Shown: positions 1-5,004 of the stretch, in pieces
Layout of the letters: each line of letters starts with the position of its first letter
How positions within the stretch are numbered: position 1 is the first letter of the stretch
Assembly: GCA_030614945.1 (NCBI GenBank)
Contig: JAUXAH010000118.1
Location: forward strand, 1-6,033
DNA: 6,033 nucleotides
Origin: Phycisphaerae bacterium
GTDB lineage: Bacteria > Planctomycetota > Phycisphaerae > Sedimentisphaerales > SG8-4
Direction: 5' to 3'
Position numbers and translations under genes: made by a program
The notes under the pieces: generated by a model
Seen by the model: only the letters and a program-made list of their open reading frames with translations
The model's database searches: none
Told to the model about the DNA's origin: nothing

Positions 1-225
1 CCTGGCTGCTATCACCCATTCGCAGCGAACCGTCTTGGCAAGCTCGTGGGCCTGGGGATAAGTCTCAGGGTTAAAAACTAATTGAGTCAGGCCGAATTTG
101 TCACGGAGGTCGATGAATACCAGATTGCCGTGGTCGCGATAAGAATGGGCCCAGCCGGCCAGAGTGACCTTTCTGCCGGCATCTTCCAGCCGAAGATGCC
201 CGCATGTATGTGTTCTTTTCAGCAT
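1..225 (-). CDS. aspS: Aspartyl-tRNA synthetase, N-terminal part (runs off the window)
   Basis: This gene encodes the class II enzyme that charges tRNA-Asp (or tRNA-Asp/Asn in species without AsnRS) with aspartate in the cytoplasm. Only the first 75 codons are present, and the frame is open to the window edge. They form the N-terminal OB-fold anticodon-binding domain. The start [12 protein letters not shown], the [20 protein letters not shown] segment (about residues 22-41) and the following [10 protein letters not shown] match the typical bacterial AspS N-terminus. The family is usually about 590 residues, so the catalytic domain lies beyond base 1. The ATG at 225 is the natural family start. 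A weak purine-rich AGAGAG lies roughly 8 bases upstream. A well-placed promoter (299-327) suggests the gene starts its own transcript. I see no damage in the visible part. Confidence 0.95.
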   Translation of the reverse strand, partial: MLKRTHTCGHLRLEDAGRKVTLAGWAHSYRDHGNLVFIDLRDKFGLTQLVFNPETYPQAHELAKTVRCEWVIAAR

Positions 226-298
226 CGCAAAATCTCTCTAAAATTCGTGGTTCGTGCCCCGTCGCTCGCCTTGCGACTGACGAGTTATTCAGACAATT

Positions 299-327
299 AG
301 AATAGTCTTCAAAGGCCGTTTCGTCAA
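299..327 (-). promoter_or_regulatory. Sigma70-like promoter for aspS
   Basis: On the minus strand there is a -35 TTGACG (322-327), a 17-base spacer and a -10 TATTCT (299-304). These are 5/6 and 4/6 matches to consensus with ideal spacing. Transcription would start near 292, giving a leader of about 67 bases before the aspS ATG at 225. The leader contains a small GTCGC/GCGAC hairpin. The prediction is by motif only. Confidence 0.5.
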
Positions 328-362
328 TAACGGGTTTTGATATTTGATGTTTGGCCAATTGA

Positions 363-392
363 GCAGCGGCCAGACCTCAAGCCGGTCGCTGC
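363..392 (-). terminator. Hairpin just after the membrane-protein gene, possible terminator
   Basis: GCAGCGGCC (363-371) pairs with GGTCGCTGC (384-392): 9 base pairs including one G-T, with a 12-base loop. It begins two bases past the stop codon of the 395-1087 gene, where a terminator is expected. No T run follows on the minus strand, so a classic intrinsic terminator is not supported. It may instead be a 3'-end protecting structure or a Rho-associated site. Confidence 0.35.
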
Positions 393-394
393 GA

Positions 395-1087
395 TTATGA
401 GTATTGGTTGGAAGCCTGACGATTGTTGCGTTTGCTTCTGGGCTTCATCCGTTCAAAACGCTGACGGAACAAAAAGTATAACCCGGGCCCGAAAGCAAGA
501 GCCATAATCACCAGGCCCGCTGCTATACCAAAGTAAGTGACCCCCGGTGCAGAGCATTCATTTCTGCGTCTGACAATGATATGACTCGGCACTGCCACCA
601 GCAGTTCGACAATACTGCCGCGAATAAGCCAGGTCGTAATGCGCCGGAACAAAGTCTTGGGCTCAATACCGCGGTAAAACCGATAAAAGACGAACAGCCA
701 GACAATCCAGCAGAATATCACAAATGCGAAACCGCCCCAGTTGAAGTAGTTCCCGAGAATATCATCACCCCAAATTGCCATCAGTATCGACCATACTACG
801 CCCAGAGCCAGGATGGAAAATAATAGTCCCGCCGTTACTATGGGGACCCAAATCAGCCGCTGCGGCTTCGGTGCCTCTGCATCTGTCTTTACCGGAAACA
901 ACAGCATCAGTGCCTGTATCAACATTATAATCCCGCAAAACAGCCAAAACTGCCAGGCCGTGTACGCTTCTAAGATATCAGGGATACCGGCTTCACCCAG
1001 GAAAGCCAGCCACCCGACTAATGGGACAAAGACAATCACCACCAAGCATATATAAAGCAGCACCGTAACAAACGCCCATTTTGCCAT
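395..1087 (-). CDS. Six-helix integral membrane protein of unknown function
   Basis: I do not recognise a named family. The 230-residue product (from the ATG at 1087) has about six hydrophobic spans, near residues 5-30, 45-66, 79-106, 116-138, 152-172 and 183-207. A basic tail (RFERMKPRSKRNNRQ) is probably cytoplasmic. The most distinctive part is the link between helices 5 and 6, PSHIIVRRRNECSAPG (about 167-182), followed by a glycine-rich last helix ending FGPGLYFLF. Similar PSH-RRR-C-P-containing helices occur, as far as I recall, in uncharacterised membrane proteins of Planctomycetota and Bacteroidota, but I cannot assign a function. The ATG at 1087 is preferred over the one at 1105 because AAGGGA lies 9 bases before it, while the upstream ATG has no ribosome-binding site. 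The gene stands alone: 169 bases from aspS and 229 from the next gene. Confidence 0.85.
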   Translation of the reverse strand: MAKWAFVTVLLYICLVVIVFVPLVGWLAFLGEAGIPDILEAYTAWQFWLFCGIIMLIQALMLLFPVKTDAEAPKPQRLIWVPIVTAGLLFSILALGVVWSILMAIWGDDILGNYFNWGGFAFVIFCWIVWLFVFYRFYRGIEPKTLFRRITTWLIRGSIVELLVAVPSHIIVRRRNECSAPGVTYFGIAAGLVIMALAFGPGLYFLFRQRFERMKPRSKRNNRQASNQYS

Positions 1088-1096
1088 TTTAACACA

Positions 1097-1102
1097 TCCC
1101 TT
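1097..1102 (-). promoter_or_regulatory. Ribosome-binding site choosing the internal ATG at 1087
   Basis: AAGGGA on the minus strand sits 9 bases upstream of the ATG at 1087 and inside the first codons of the longer alternative starting at 1105. The longer form has no purine-rich site in front of it. This favours the 230-residue form over the 236-residue form. Confidence 0.5.
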
Positions 1103-1127
1103 CATTTGAGGGTTTTCAGACTGTTCA

Positions 1128-1143
1128 CCCGGCTACTGCCGGG
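1128..1143. repeat. Short perfect hairpin upstream of the membrane-protein gene
   Basis: CCCGGC (1128-1133) and GCCGGG (1138-1143) form a perfect 6-base-pair GC stem with a TACT loop, 40 bases upstream of the start at 1087. No T run follows on either strand, so it is not a terminator. It could be a leader structure of the membrane-protein mRNA. The rest of 1106-1316 shows no gene that I can support. Confidence 0.3.
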
Positions 1144-1316
1144 CTGTGCAATAGAATCGGGTCTCGATACCTTCTTATATCCGTTCGTTCCGCCCGACAT
1201 ATATCGCTTCCATAAGTATCGGCAATTTGTCAGCTATTTAACTACCAATAAAAGGGAAATGCACATCGGTTCCAACAGTATGCTGGGCAACAGAAACTCT
1301 AATTACATTGCGGTGC

Positions 1317-1637
1317 CTATTTAAGCATGTTGCGAAGGTAAACGTGCTCATTGCCATTCCACGGCTTGGAGCAGATATCAATGTCACCGTCGCCGTCAAC
1401 ATCCGCCGCCTTATACTCGAACCACCAGATAGTTCCGCCATTGCAGCCGGCAATCCAGTCCAAATCTCCGTCTTTATCAACATCCACCAAAGAAGTCTGC
1501 CCCATTTTGTCTCCGATTCGCGCGATTTGGTGATATTCAAACTTCGGGAATTCCGCAAATACCAATGAACAGAACGCGAAAATCAGGAAAATGACAACGG
1601 ACGGACATAAGACATTTTTGCAGTTGCAGGAAAGCAT
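1317..1637 (-). CDS. Small exported protein with two FG-GAP/VCBS-type calcium motifs
   Basis: A 106-residue predicted secreted protein. It has a hydrophobic signal-like segment (about residues 12-28, ending SLVFA). Two acidic loops follow, DVDKDGDLDW (52-61) and DVDGDGDIDI (79-88), which match the DxDxDGxxD calcium-binding loop of FG-GAP/VCBS and dockerin-like repeats. WWFEY (71-75) between them and WNGNEHVYLRN near the C-terminus are typical of long planctomycete VCBS-repeat proteins. The two loops start only 27 residues apart, whereas a propeller blade usually needs about 50-60. The protein therefore looks like a compact or internally deleted member, too small for a complete beta-propeller. 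The start is well supported: AGAGGAA lies about 6 bases before the ATG. Its role is unknown; surface or periplasmic binding is an inference. Confidence 0.8.
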   Translation of the reverse strand: MLSCNCKNVLCPSVVIFLIFAFCSLVFAEFPKFEYHQIARIGDKMGQTSLVDVDKDGDLDWIAGCNGGTIWWFEYKAADVDGDGDIDICSKPWNGNEHVYLRNMLK

Positions 1638-1656
1638 ATCAAGTTCCTCTCATTAA

Positions 1657-1662
1657 AGTATA
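1657..1662 (-). promoter_or_regulatory. Candidate -10 element for the 1317-1637 gene
   Basis: TATACT (5/6 match to TATAAT) lies on the minus strand about 20 bases before the ATG at 1637, giving a short leader containing the AGAGGAA site. No good -35 lies 17 bases upstream, so this is weak. Confidence 0.25.
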
Positions 1663-1784
1663 GGGGCCGAACCTGACGAGTAAGTTTGCCAGCCTTGCGT
1701 GACGCAGGCAAAATGAACCTCAGATACAGCCGCCCACTGCAAAACTTATAGATTTTACAGTTAAACAAAATTGCCGAACCCGGG

Positions 1785-2462
1785 CTAATTAGCGTACTTT
1801 ACAGAACAGCCATAGGACTTGGTTTTCGGTGTGCTTACCGTCTTGCCGCCAATCAGCTCTGTCAGGGCCTTGTCAACGTAGTTAATCAGTGCTTCTCCTG
1901 CGGGTGGTATGCCCAATGGCGCATTATCAATTCCGCCGTCGTAGGCAATATTGCCGTCGGTGTCGATGATGAATATATGGGGCGTTGTCTTTGCACCGTA
2001 CGCTCGGCCCACCACACCTGAGTTGTCGCTGAGTATCGCATAATCGAGATTATGCTTGTCTGCAAACTCTTTGTCCGTTTCCGGGGTGAAATGCTTTGTA
2101 CTGGTTACCGCCAGCCAGACGACATTTTCAGCTTTGTACTTCTTCGCAAGCTCAATCATCGTATTTTTCTTCTCGTAATGGTATCTGACATACGGACATT
2201 CGGGATTGAGCCACTCCAGCACCACGATTTTGCCCTTGTAGTCGGAAAGGCTTATCGCTCTGCCGTCAAAGCTCTTTAGCGTAAATGCCGGTGCTGTTTT
2301 ACCGGCTTCAGGTTCTACTACCGGCTTTACTACCGGCTTTACTTCCGTCTCGACTTCCGGCTCGACTTCCGGCTCAGGTTCCGGCTCCTTGCTCTTGCAG
2401 CCACTCAGTATCACACCTGATACCGCCAGAACCGCCAGCATCGTAAAAATTGTTTTCTTCAT
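1785..2462 (-). CDS. PRX-like/TlpA-like redoxin lipoprotein
   Basis: A 225-residue thioredoxin-fold protein of the AhpC/TSA-redoxin group, probably anchored to a membrane and facing the periplasm. It has a signal peptide with lipobox LSGC (Cys22 lipidated), then a Glu/Pro/Val/Lys linker (about 26-54), then the redoxin domain (about 55-205). The domain starts GKTAPAFTLKSFDGRAISLSDYKGK and carries the candidate peroxidatic cysteine in NPECPYVRYHY (Cys89). The cis-proline is in KTTPHIF (Pro161) and the strand FIIDTDGNIAYDGGIDN follows. Cys219 near the C-terminus (YGCSVKY) could be the resolving cysteine. The single-Cys ECPYV site, rather than CxxC, suggests peroxiredoxin-like chemistry or redox signalling rather than a classic TlpA disulfide reductase. 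AAAGGGTGG precedes the ATG by about 5 bases. No partner genes are adjacent in an operon. Confidence 0.95.
   Translation of the reverse strand: MKKTIFTMLAVLAVSGVILSGCKSKEPEPEPEVEPEVETEVKPVVKPVVEPEAGKTAPAFTLKSFDGRAISLSDYKGKIVVLEWLNPECPYVRYHYEKKNTMIELAKKYKAENVVWLAVTSTKHFTPETDKEFADKHNLDYAILSDNSGVVGRAYGAKTTPHIFIIDTDGNIAYDGGIDNAPLGIPPAGEALINYVDKALTELIGGKTVSTPKTKSYGCSVKYAN
2300..2388 (-). repeat. Imperfect tandem repeat encoding the acidic/proline linker
   Basis: Inside the redoxin lipoprotein gene, units of about 12 bases (variants of CTTCCGGCTCGA and CTACCGGCTTTA on the plus strand) repeat several times. They encode the runs EPEPEPEV, EPEVETEV and KPVVKPVV. Such repeats change length by slippage in whole codon blocks, so linker length may differ between strains. 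The linker probably keeps the redoxin domain away from the membrane. Confidence 0.6.
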
Positions 2463-2498
2463 AGTTCCACCCTTTCATTAAAACATTCCAACTTATCC

Positions 2499-2527
2499 AT
2501 TCTGCCAAAACTCGACTATGTTAGCAA
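2499..2527 (-). promoter_or_regulatory. Candidate proximal promoter of the redoxin lipoprotein gene
   Basis: -35 TTGCTA (2522-2527), 17-base spacer, -10 CAGAAT (2499-2504): each about 4/6 matches with ideal spacing. Transcription would begin near 2492, about 30 bases before the ATG at 2462. Confidence 0.35.
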
Positions 2528-2555
2528 CTTTAATATGCCTGCTAATATAAATCCC

Positions 2556-2586
2556 GCCCCTATCAGGGGCTGGATAAATACCAGCC
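2556..2586 (-). other. Two overlapping, mutually exclusive hairpins upstream of the redoxin gene
   Basis: GCCCCT/AGGGGC (2556-2570, 3-base loop) and GGCTGG/CCAGCC (2568-2586, 7-base loop) are both perfect 6-base-pair stems. They share bases 2568-2570, so both cannot form completely at once. They would lie in the mRNA leader only if the distal promoter (2629-2656) is used. A switching role is speculation; the pairing is seen directly. Confidence 0.4.
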
Positions 2587-2628
2587 GAATGGAATTCTGT
2601 GCCTAATTATGGCCGGTTTCTGCCAGAA

Positions 2629-2656
2629 ATTAAAATGAAATCTGGAAAAATCGCAA
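2629..2656 (-). promoter_or_regulatory. Candidate distal promoter of the redoxin lipoprotein gene
   Basis: -35 TTGCGA (2651-2656), 16-base spacer, -10 TTTAAT (2629-2634, 5/6 match). The start would be near 2622, giving a leader of about 160 bases that includes the hairpin pair at 2556-2586. Confidence 0.3.
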
Positions 2657-2814
2657 GTATTATAGAGATTTTACTACGGACATTTGGCCAGGACGGCCCA
2701 ACCCTGTTAGAAATTTTCTCTTTTTGCGATATATTATTCGGCTGGGTGGCAGCCTCAAGCGCAGCTTGGGGATGGCTCCGCCGTCTCATTGCGTTTGGGG
2801 ACCCCGGTGCGACG

Positions 2815-2864
2815 GGCTGAGGTCTTAAATTCCTTCCTCTTTCCTCCTTTTTCCGACCTCAGCT
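2815..2864. repeat. Long-loop inverted repeat with pyrimidine/purine loop, at the end of the beta-propeller gene
   Basis: GCTGAGGTC (2816-2824) and GACCTCAGC (2855-2863) pair perfectly over 9 bases, extended by a G-T pair at 2815/2864. The 30-base loop is nearly all pyrimidine on the plus strand (CCTTCC, CCTCC, CTTTTTCC). On the minus strand it is purine with five GGA triplets, including AAAAGGAGGAAAG. The repeat touches the TGA stop of the 2864-3832 gene, so it forms the 3' end of that mRNA. There is no T run on the minus strand. It resembles the hairpin at 5005-5054 in stem sequence and loop composition. Confidence 0.6.
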
Positions 2865-3832
2865 CATTTTAACTTTGCAATCCTGATACCCTTAAGGCCT
2901 GGCAAAAGGGCTGCGATGTAGTACTGACCATTATATTTGACGAGCTCAGGTGCTGCTACGGCTAACGTGCCGAGGAAATAACGGTCGTCGTTAACGCCGA
3001 AATTCAGCGGGTCTGCGGAAGCATATATGGAGCTTATATTATCCCTGCCGTATTTCTGCGTGCGGAAGAGGTAATACAGTCCCGTATCTTGCCTGTAGAC
3101 TACATGGGGGCACTCGGCTGAATACCTGGTACCCCCGGCTCGGCCGCCGGTTGCCACCATAACCGGCTTGCTCCAACTGCGCATATCTTGCGATGTTTGG
3201 CAAAAGTCCGCGCCTTCGTTTGTTGTATGTCCTGTATAATAACAATAATAACTGTTCCCCAAAACAAGCACCATCGGGTCGCGAGTATTCGGGTATGGCC
3301 CTGAAAACAAATCGGGCTGGCCCTTTTCATTTAACACGCATGTAAAAGTCTTACCATCATCGCTTTTTGCAAGGCAGATACGATTCCAGTCACCATAGAA
3401 CATATAGTAGATATCATCGACCTTAATCACATGTGGGGCCTGAAGCCCTCCTTTTTGCTCGCCAAGTGCAGTGTCGGCCTGCATAGCAATCCCCATCGGC
3501 TTCCAGTTTATGTCCGTTAGGTTCTTGCCTTCCCACCGATAAAACAGTCGCGTGTTTCCGCCGCATTTTGTCTTTCTGATACACGACCAGAGCTGCCGGG
3601 TACCGTCCGCCGCCTGCCAGATACCAAAATCGACCGGCTGCTGTTTCCGGCTTGTGAGTTCTCCGAGGTCGGGACTCCCCGCAACCTGCCACCACTGTCC
3701 TTCAATTTCAGGCATCAATACCGGCTTGTCTGAAGAGCTCTTCCCGGCCGTTTGCGTTCCGCAACATTCGCTGAGAATAATCAACAGAGATAACCCGGCA
3801 GTGATTACATTGTGTTTTCTAATCCGGCACAT
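2864..3832 (-). CDS. Exported glycoside hydrolase-like five-bladed beta-propeller protein (GH32/GH43 type)
   Basis: A 322-residue predicted exported protein that probably acts on plant- or algal-type glycans. It has a signal peptide at residues 9-24. SECC at the end may be a poor lipobox, since Glu before Cys is unusual. A five-bladed fold is indicated by repeated blade starts: VDFGIWQAADGTRQLW (67-82), APHVIKVDDIYYMFYG (132-147), RDPMVLVLGNSYYCYY (184-199), ECPHVVYRQDTGLYYLF (240-256) and APELVKYNGQYYIAA (294-308). Clan-J/GH43-type enzymes place an Asp in blade 1, an RDP Asp in the middle and a Glu in an EC motif. Here Asp68, Arg184-Asp185-Pro186 and Glu240-Cys241 fit, so the catalytic triad appears intact. 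The blade-1 motif is not the classic WMNDPNG, so family and substrate are uncertain. AAGGA lies 4 bases before the ATG at 3832. Confidence 0.88.
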   Translation of the reverse strand: MCRIRKHNVITAGLSLLIILSECCGTQTAGKSSSDKPVLMPEIEGQWWQVAGSPDLGELTSRKQQPVDFGIWQAADGTRQLWSCIRKTKCGGNTRLFYRWEGKNLTDINWKPMGIAMQADTALGEQKGGLQAPHVIKVDDIYYMFYGDWNRICLAKSDDGKTFTCVLNEKGQPDLFSGPYPNTRDPMVLVLGNSYYCYYTGHTTNEGADFCQTSQDMRSWSKPVMVATGGRAGGTRYSAECPHVVYRQDTGLYYLFRTQKYGRDNISSIYASADPLNFGVNDDRYFLGTLAVAAPELVKYNGQYYIAALLPGLKGIRIAKLK

Positions 3833-3906
3833 TTTATCCTTTTCTCTCTGCCCGAAATTTGGTAGTGTCCTAATTTGAAAAAAATAAATGAGATTAAGGG
3901 ACTTGG

Positions 3907-4173
3907 TTATTTAAATAAATCGGAATGAGTGCCCGTACGTTCAAGAATCAAGTCTTTTCCTCTAATCCAATATATTAAAGGCCAATCAGGGTTTATGTGA
4001 CATCCACGACATTCTTTTAAGTGGCCTTTTAGTTTGTGGTCCTTGTGTTTGGGGGCAAGTTTTTCTCTTTTGCTTATTTTTCCAATTATTTTCAATAATT
4101 CATCAATGTCATATTTGCGTTTTTGAATTCGCTTAAAGTCTTTCTTAAACTGAGTTGTATAAATTATTGTCAA
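3907..4173 (-). CDS. YafQ-family toxin (RelE superfamily mRNA endonuclease)
   Basis: An 88-residue toxin of a type II toxin-antitoxin pair, expected to cut mRNA on the ribosome when freed from its antitoxin. It has the YafQ pattern from end to end: TQFKKDFKRIQKR near the N-terminus, DHKLKGHLKECRGCHINPDW (45-64), LIYWI and the C-terminal RTGTHSDLF. Residues matching the active site of E. coli YafQ (His50, His63, Asp67, His87, Phe91) are all present as His46, His59, Asp63, His83 and Phe87, so it should be active. Translation probably starts at TTG (4173), because no ATG or GTG lies nearby, GGAG sits 8 bases before it, and the TTGA overlap couples it to the antitoxin stop. It is co-transcribed with, and repressed with, the antitoxin. 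Confidence 0.92.
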   Translation of the reverse strand: MTIIYTTQFKKDFKRIQKRKYDIDELLKIIGKISKREKLAPKHKDHKLKGHLKECRGCHINPDWPLIYWIRGKDLILERTGTHSDLFK

Positions 4174-4430
4174 CTATTAAGCTCCGCAGCCAACTCTTCC
4201 ATACTCGATACCTTATGAAGCTCTTTTCCTGCTTTTGCTTTCTCATGTGTCTTAAGGGTTATTTCATTAGGGATTCTCACCTCAAAAGGAATCCCCTTGT
4301 GGAAAATAATCTGCTTTAGATACATCTTAATTGCCTCAGACATCGAAATATCTAAATCGTTCAGAATACCTTGAGCTTTCAATTTAGTGTCTTCATCTAT
4401 TCTCGTCTGTATGGTAGCGGTTTTAGCCAT
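4170..4430 (-). CDS. DinJ/RelB-type antitoxin (ribbon-helix-helix)
   Basis: An 86-residue antitoxin and probable autorepressor. The N-terminus (TATIQTRIDEDTKLKAQGIL, residues 4-23) forms the beta strand and first helix of a ribbon-helix-helix DNA-binding fold. The second helix follows (SMSEAIKMYLKQII, 29-42) and then GIPFEVRIPNE, a hallmark of the DinJ family. The C-terminal half (about 55-86) is charged and would wrap the toxin. An excellent ribosome-binding site, AAAGGAG, lies 6 bases before the ATG at 4430. The gene overlaps the toxin start by 4 bases (4170-4173), the common antitoxin-first order. A promoter with an A-tract lies upstream (4489-4538). Confidence 0.92.
   Translation of the reverse strand: MAKTATIQTRIDEDTKLKAQGILNDLDISMSEAIKMYLKQIIFHKGIPFEVRIPNEITLKTHEKAKAGKELHKVSSMEELAAELNS
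4182..4185 (-). promoter_or_regulatory. Ribosome-binding site for the TTG-started toxin
   Basis: GGAG lies inside the last codons of the antitoxin, 8 bases before the TTG at 4173. It supports the TTG start and translational coupling, which would keep toxin output below antitoxin output. Confidence 0.55.
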
Positions 4431-4446
4431 CTTATACTCCTTTAAT

Positions 4447-4491
4447 CATATAATGCAGTGCTATTGTATTGACATTGTCTCTACATATAAT
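4447..4491 (-). promoter_or_regulatory. Candidate antitoxin operator sites
   Basis: Between promoter and antitoxin start are a near-perfect palindrome GACATTGTC (4471-4479) and the 8-base direct repeat CATATAAT (4447-4454 and 4484-4491, starts 37 bases apart). The second copy overlaps the -10 element. Ribbon-helix-helix antitoxins bind short inverted or direct repeats over their own promoter, so these are the natural candidates. The base patterns are seen; binding is inferred. Confidence 0.35.
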
Positions 4492-4538
4492 ATACGATTA
4501 TTTTCGGCTAAAACAAGCCCTTTTGTGAATTTTTTTTT
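4489..4538 (-). promoter_or_regulatory. Promoter of the toxin-antitoxin operon with UP-like A tract
   Basis: -10 TATATT (4489-4494, 5/6 match), 16-base spacer, -35 TTGTTT (4511-4516). A run of nine A residues on the minus strand (4530-4538) lies at about -48 to -56, where an UP element would contact the polymerase alpha subunits. Transcription would start near 4482, about 50 bases before the antitoxin ATG. Confidence 0.45.
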
Positions 4539-4601
4539 ACAAAAACTCTTAACTGTCTTATTTACAGAGACTTACCACCCAAAAATTTTGGCGAAATTAT
4601 G

Positions 4602-4787
4602 TTACTCATCCTCCCCCTGAGGCAAACTTGACTTAAAATCCTGTAAAATGGTTATAATCACATCCATTTCTTTTTGGCTTGGTTCACCACCTGGAATCGT
4701 TAAAGAAGTTGTTTTGCTGCCTATGGGAAAAGTCCAGGTAATGCTGGCTTTTAGGCGTTGTTGGGAGCCAGTGGCTTGTCCAAACAT
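4602..4787 (-). CDS. Small hypothetical protein, possibly the intact 3' part of a broken gene
   Basis: A 61-residue frame that reads like real protein: KASITWTFPIGSKTTSLTIP followed by an amphipathic helix (EMDVIITILQDFKSSLP) and an acidic end. AAAGG lies about 9 bases before the ATG at 4787, so it could be translated alone. However, the frame stays open upstream of the ATG to 4811. Read there it gives TVYIKANI, which joins smoothly in sense with the neighbouring frame described under 4602-4937. I favour the view that this is the C-terminal portion of a larger, frameshifted gene. Family and function are not recognised. It lies 171 bases upstream of the antitoxin on the same strand. Confidence 0.5.
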   Translation of the reverse strand: MFGQATGSQQRLKASITWTFPIGSKTTSLTIPGGEPSQKEMDVIITILQDFKSSLPQGEDE

Positions 4788-4937
4788 TATATTTGCCTTT
4801 ATGTAAACAGTTTAGTAAAATCGTTACCGAGATAAAAGCCGAGGGCCACTCTGGATTTAATATCCACACCTGTTAGTAAGGTGGGGATGCTGAGGTGCTC
4901 TGTAACGCCAGATATTATTTTTGCCGGTTACGAACAT
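4602..4937 (-). pseudogene. Frameshifted small gene of unknown family
   Basis: Two adjacent frames together read as one protein of about 107-111 residues. The first runs from 4927 to a TAA at 4799-4801 and encodes IISGVTEHLSIPTLLTG, then DIKSRVALGFYLGNDFTK. It has no start codon of its own, because a TAA at 4928-4930 closes it. Removing one A from the five-A run (4918-4922) would connect it to ATG 4937 (MFVTGK). Near 4805-4813, adding one base would join NDFTK to VYIKANIMFGQATGSQQ and the 61-residue tail ending at 4602. The composition of both pieces is protein-like, with hydrophobic strands alternating with polar residues. Alternatives are two tiny genes in tandem, programmed frameshifting, or sequencing indels in homopolymers. 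No named family is recognised. Confidence 0.42.
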
Positions 4938-4942
4938 TTTTT

Positions 4943-4981
4943 GACGGCGGTGGTATAGATTTATAGAACCTTTTTGCCGTC
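4943..4981. repeat. Inverted repeat in the leader of the broken gene
   Basis: GACGGC (4943-4948) pairs with GCCGTC (4976-4981). Inside it GGT/ACC and TATA/TATA allow further pairing. If the extended -10 element at 4990-4998 is active on the minus strand, this hairpin is at the very 5' end of the transcript, just before the ATG at 4937. There is no terminator-like T run on the minus strand. Confidence 0.4.
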
Positions 4982-4989
4982 TCCGTATT

Positions 4990-4998
4990 ATTATAGCA
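4990..4998 (-). promoter_or_regulatory. Extended -10 promoter upstream of the broken gene
   Basis: TGCTATAAT on the minus strand is a perfect extended -10 (TGnTATAAT). The matching -35 position has no good hexamer, which extended -10 promoters can tolerate. Transcription would start near 4983 and read through the hairpin at 4943-4981 into the 4602-4937 region. Confidence 0.4.
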
Positions 4999-5004
4999 TT
5001 TTTT

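Larger units (their letters stand above)
2463..2863. other. 401-base intergenic region, structured, no supported gene
   Basis: Between the redoxin lipoprotein and the beta-propeller gene there is no convincing coding sequence. The region holds two candidate minus-strand promoters (2499-2527 and 2629-2656) and two overlapping small hairpins (2556-2570, 2568-2586). It also holds an imperfect hairpin CCTCAAGC/GCTTGGGG around 2753-2771 and a long-loop inverted repeat at 2815-2864. An open frame on the plus strand at 2599-2820 exists but has no ribosome-binding site and no recognisable protein features. Confidence 0.6.

Noticed and set aside
101..358. 85-codon open frame on the minus strand
   Set aside because: It overlaps the clear aspS N-terminus in another frame and its product resembles no protein.
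1762..1785. Possible terminator after the redoxin gene (short stem GCCCG/CGGC followed by AATTTTGTTT on the minus strand)
   Set aside because: Only four base pairs plus a bulge and an interrupted T tract; too weak to call.
2599..2820. Open frame of 73 codons on the plus strand with a GTG start
   Set aside because: No ribosome-binding site, no recognisable features, on the opposite strand from all supported genes, and it covers hairpins and candidate promoters.
3862..3880. GGTAGTGTCCTAATTTG, which resembles the end of some insertion sequences
   Set aside because: No inverted or direct partner copy is visible in the window and no transposase is present, so it cannot be supported.
4506..4544. 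Plus-strand terminator (GGCT/AGCC hairpin then nine T residues)
   Set aside because: The stem is only four base pairs and the T run starts 10 bases after it. The same run is better explained as an A tract upstream of the toxin-antitoxin promoter on the minus strand.
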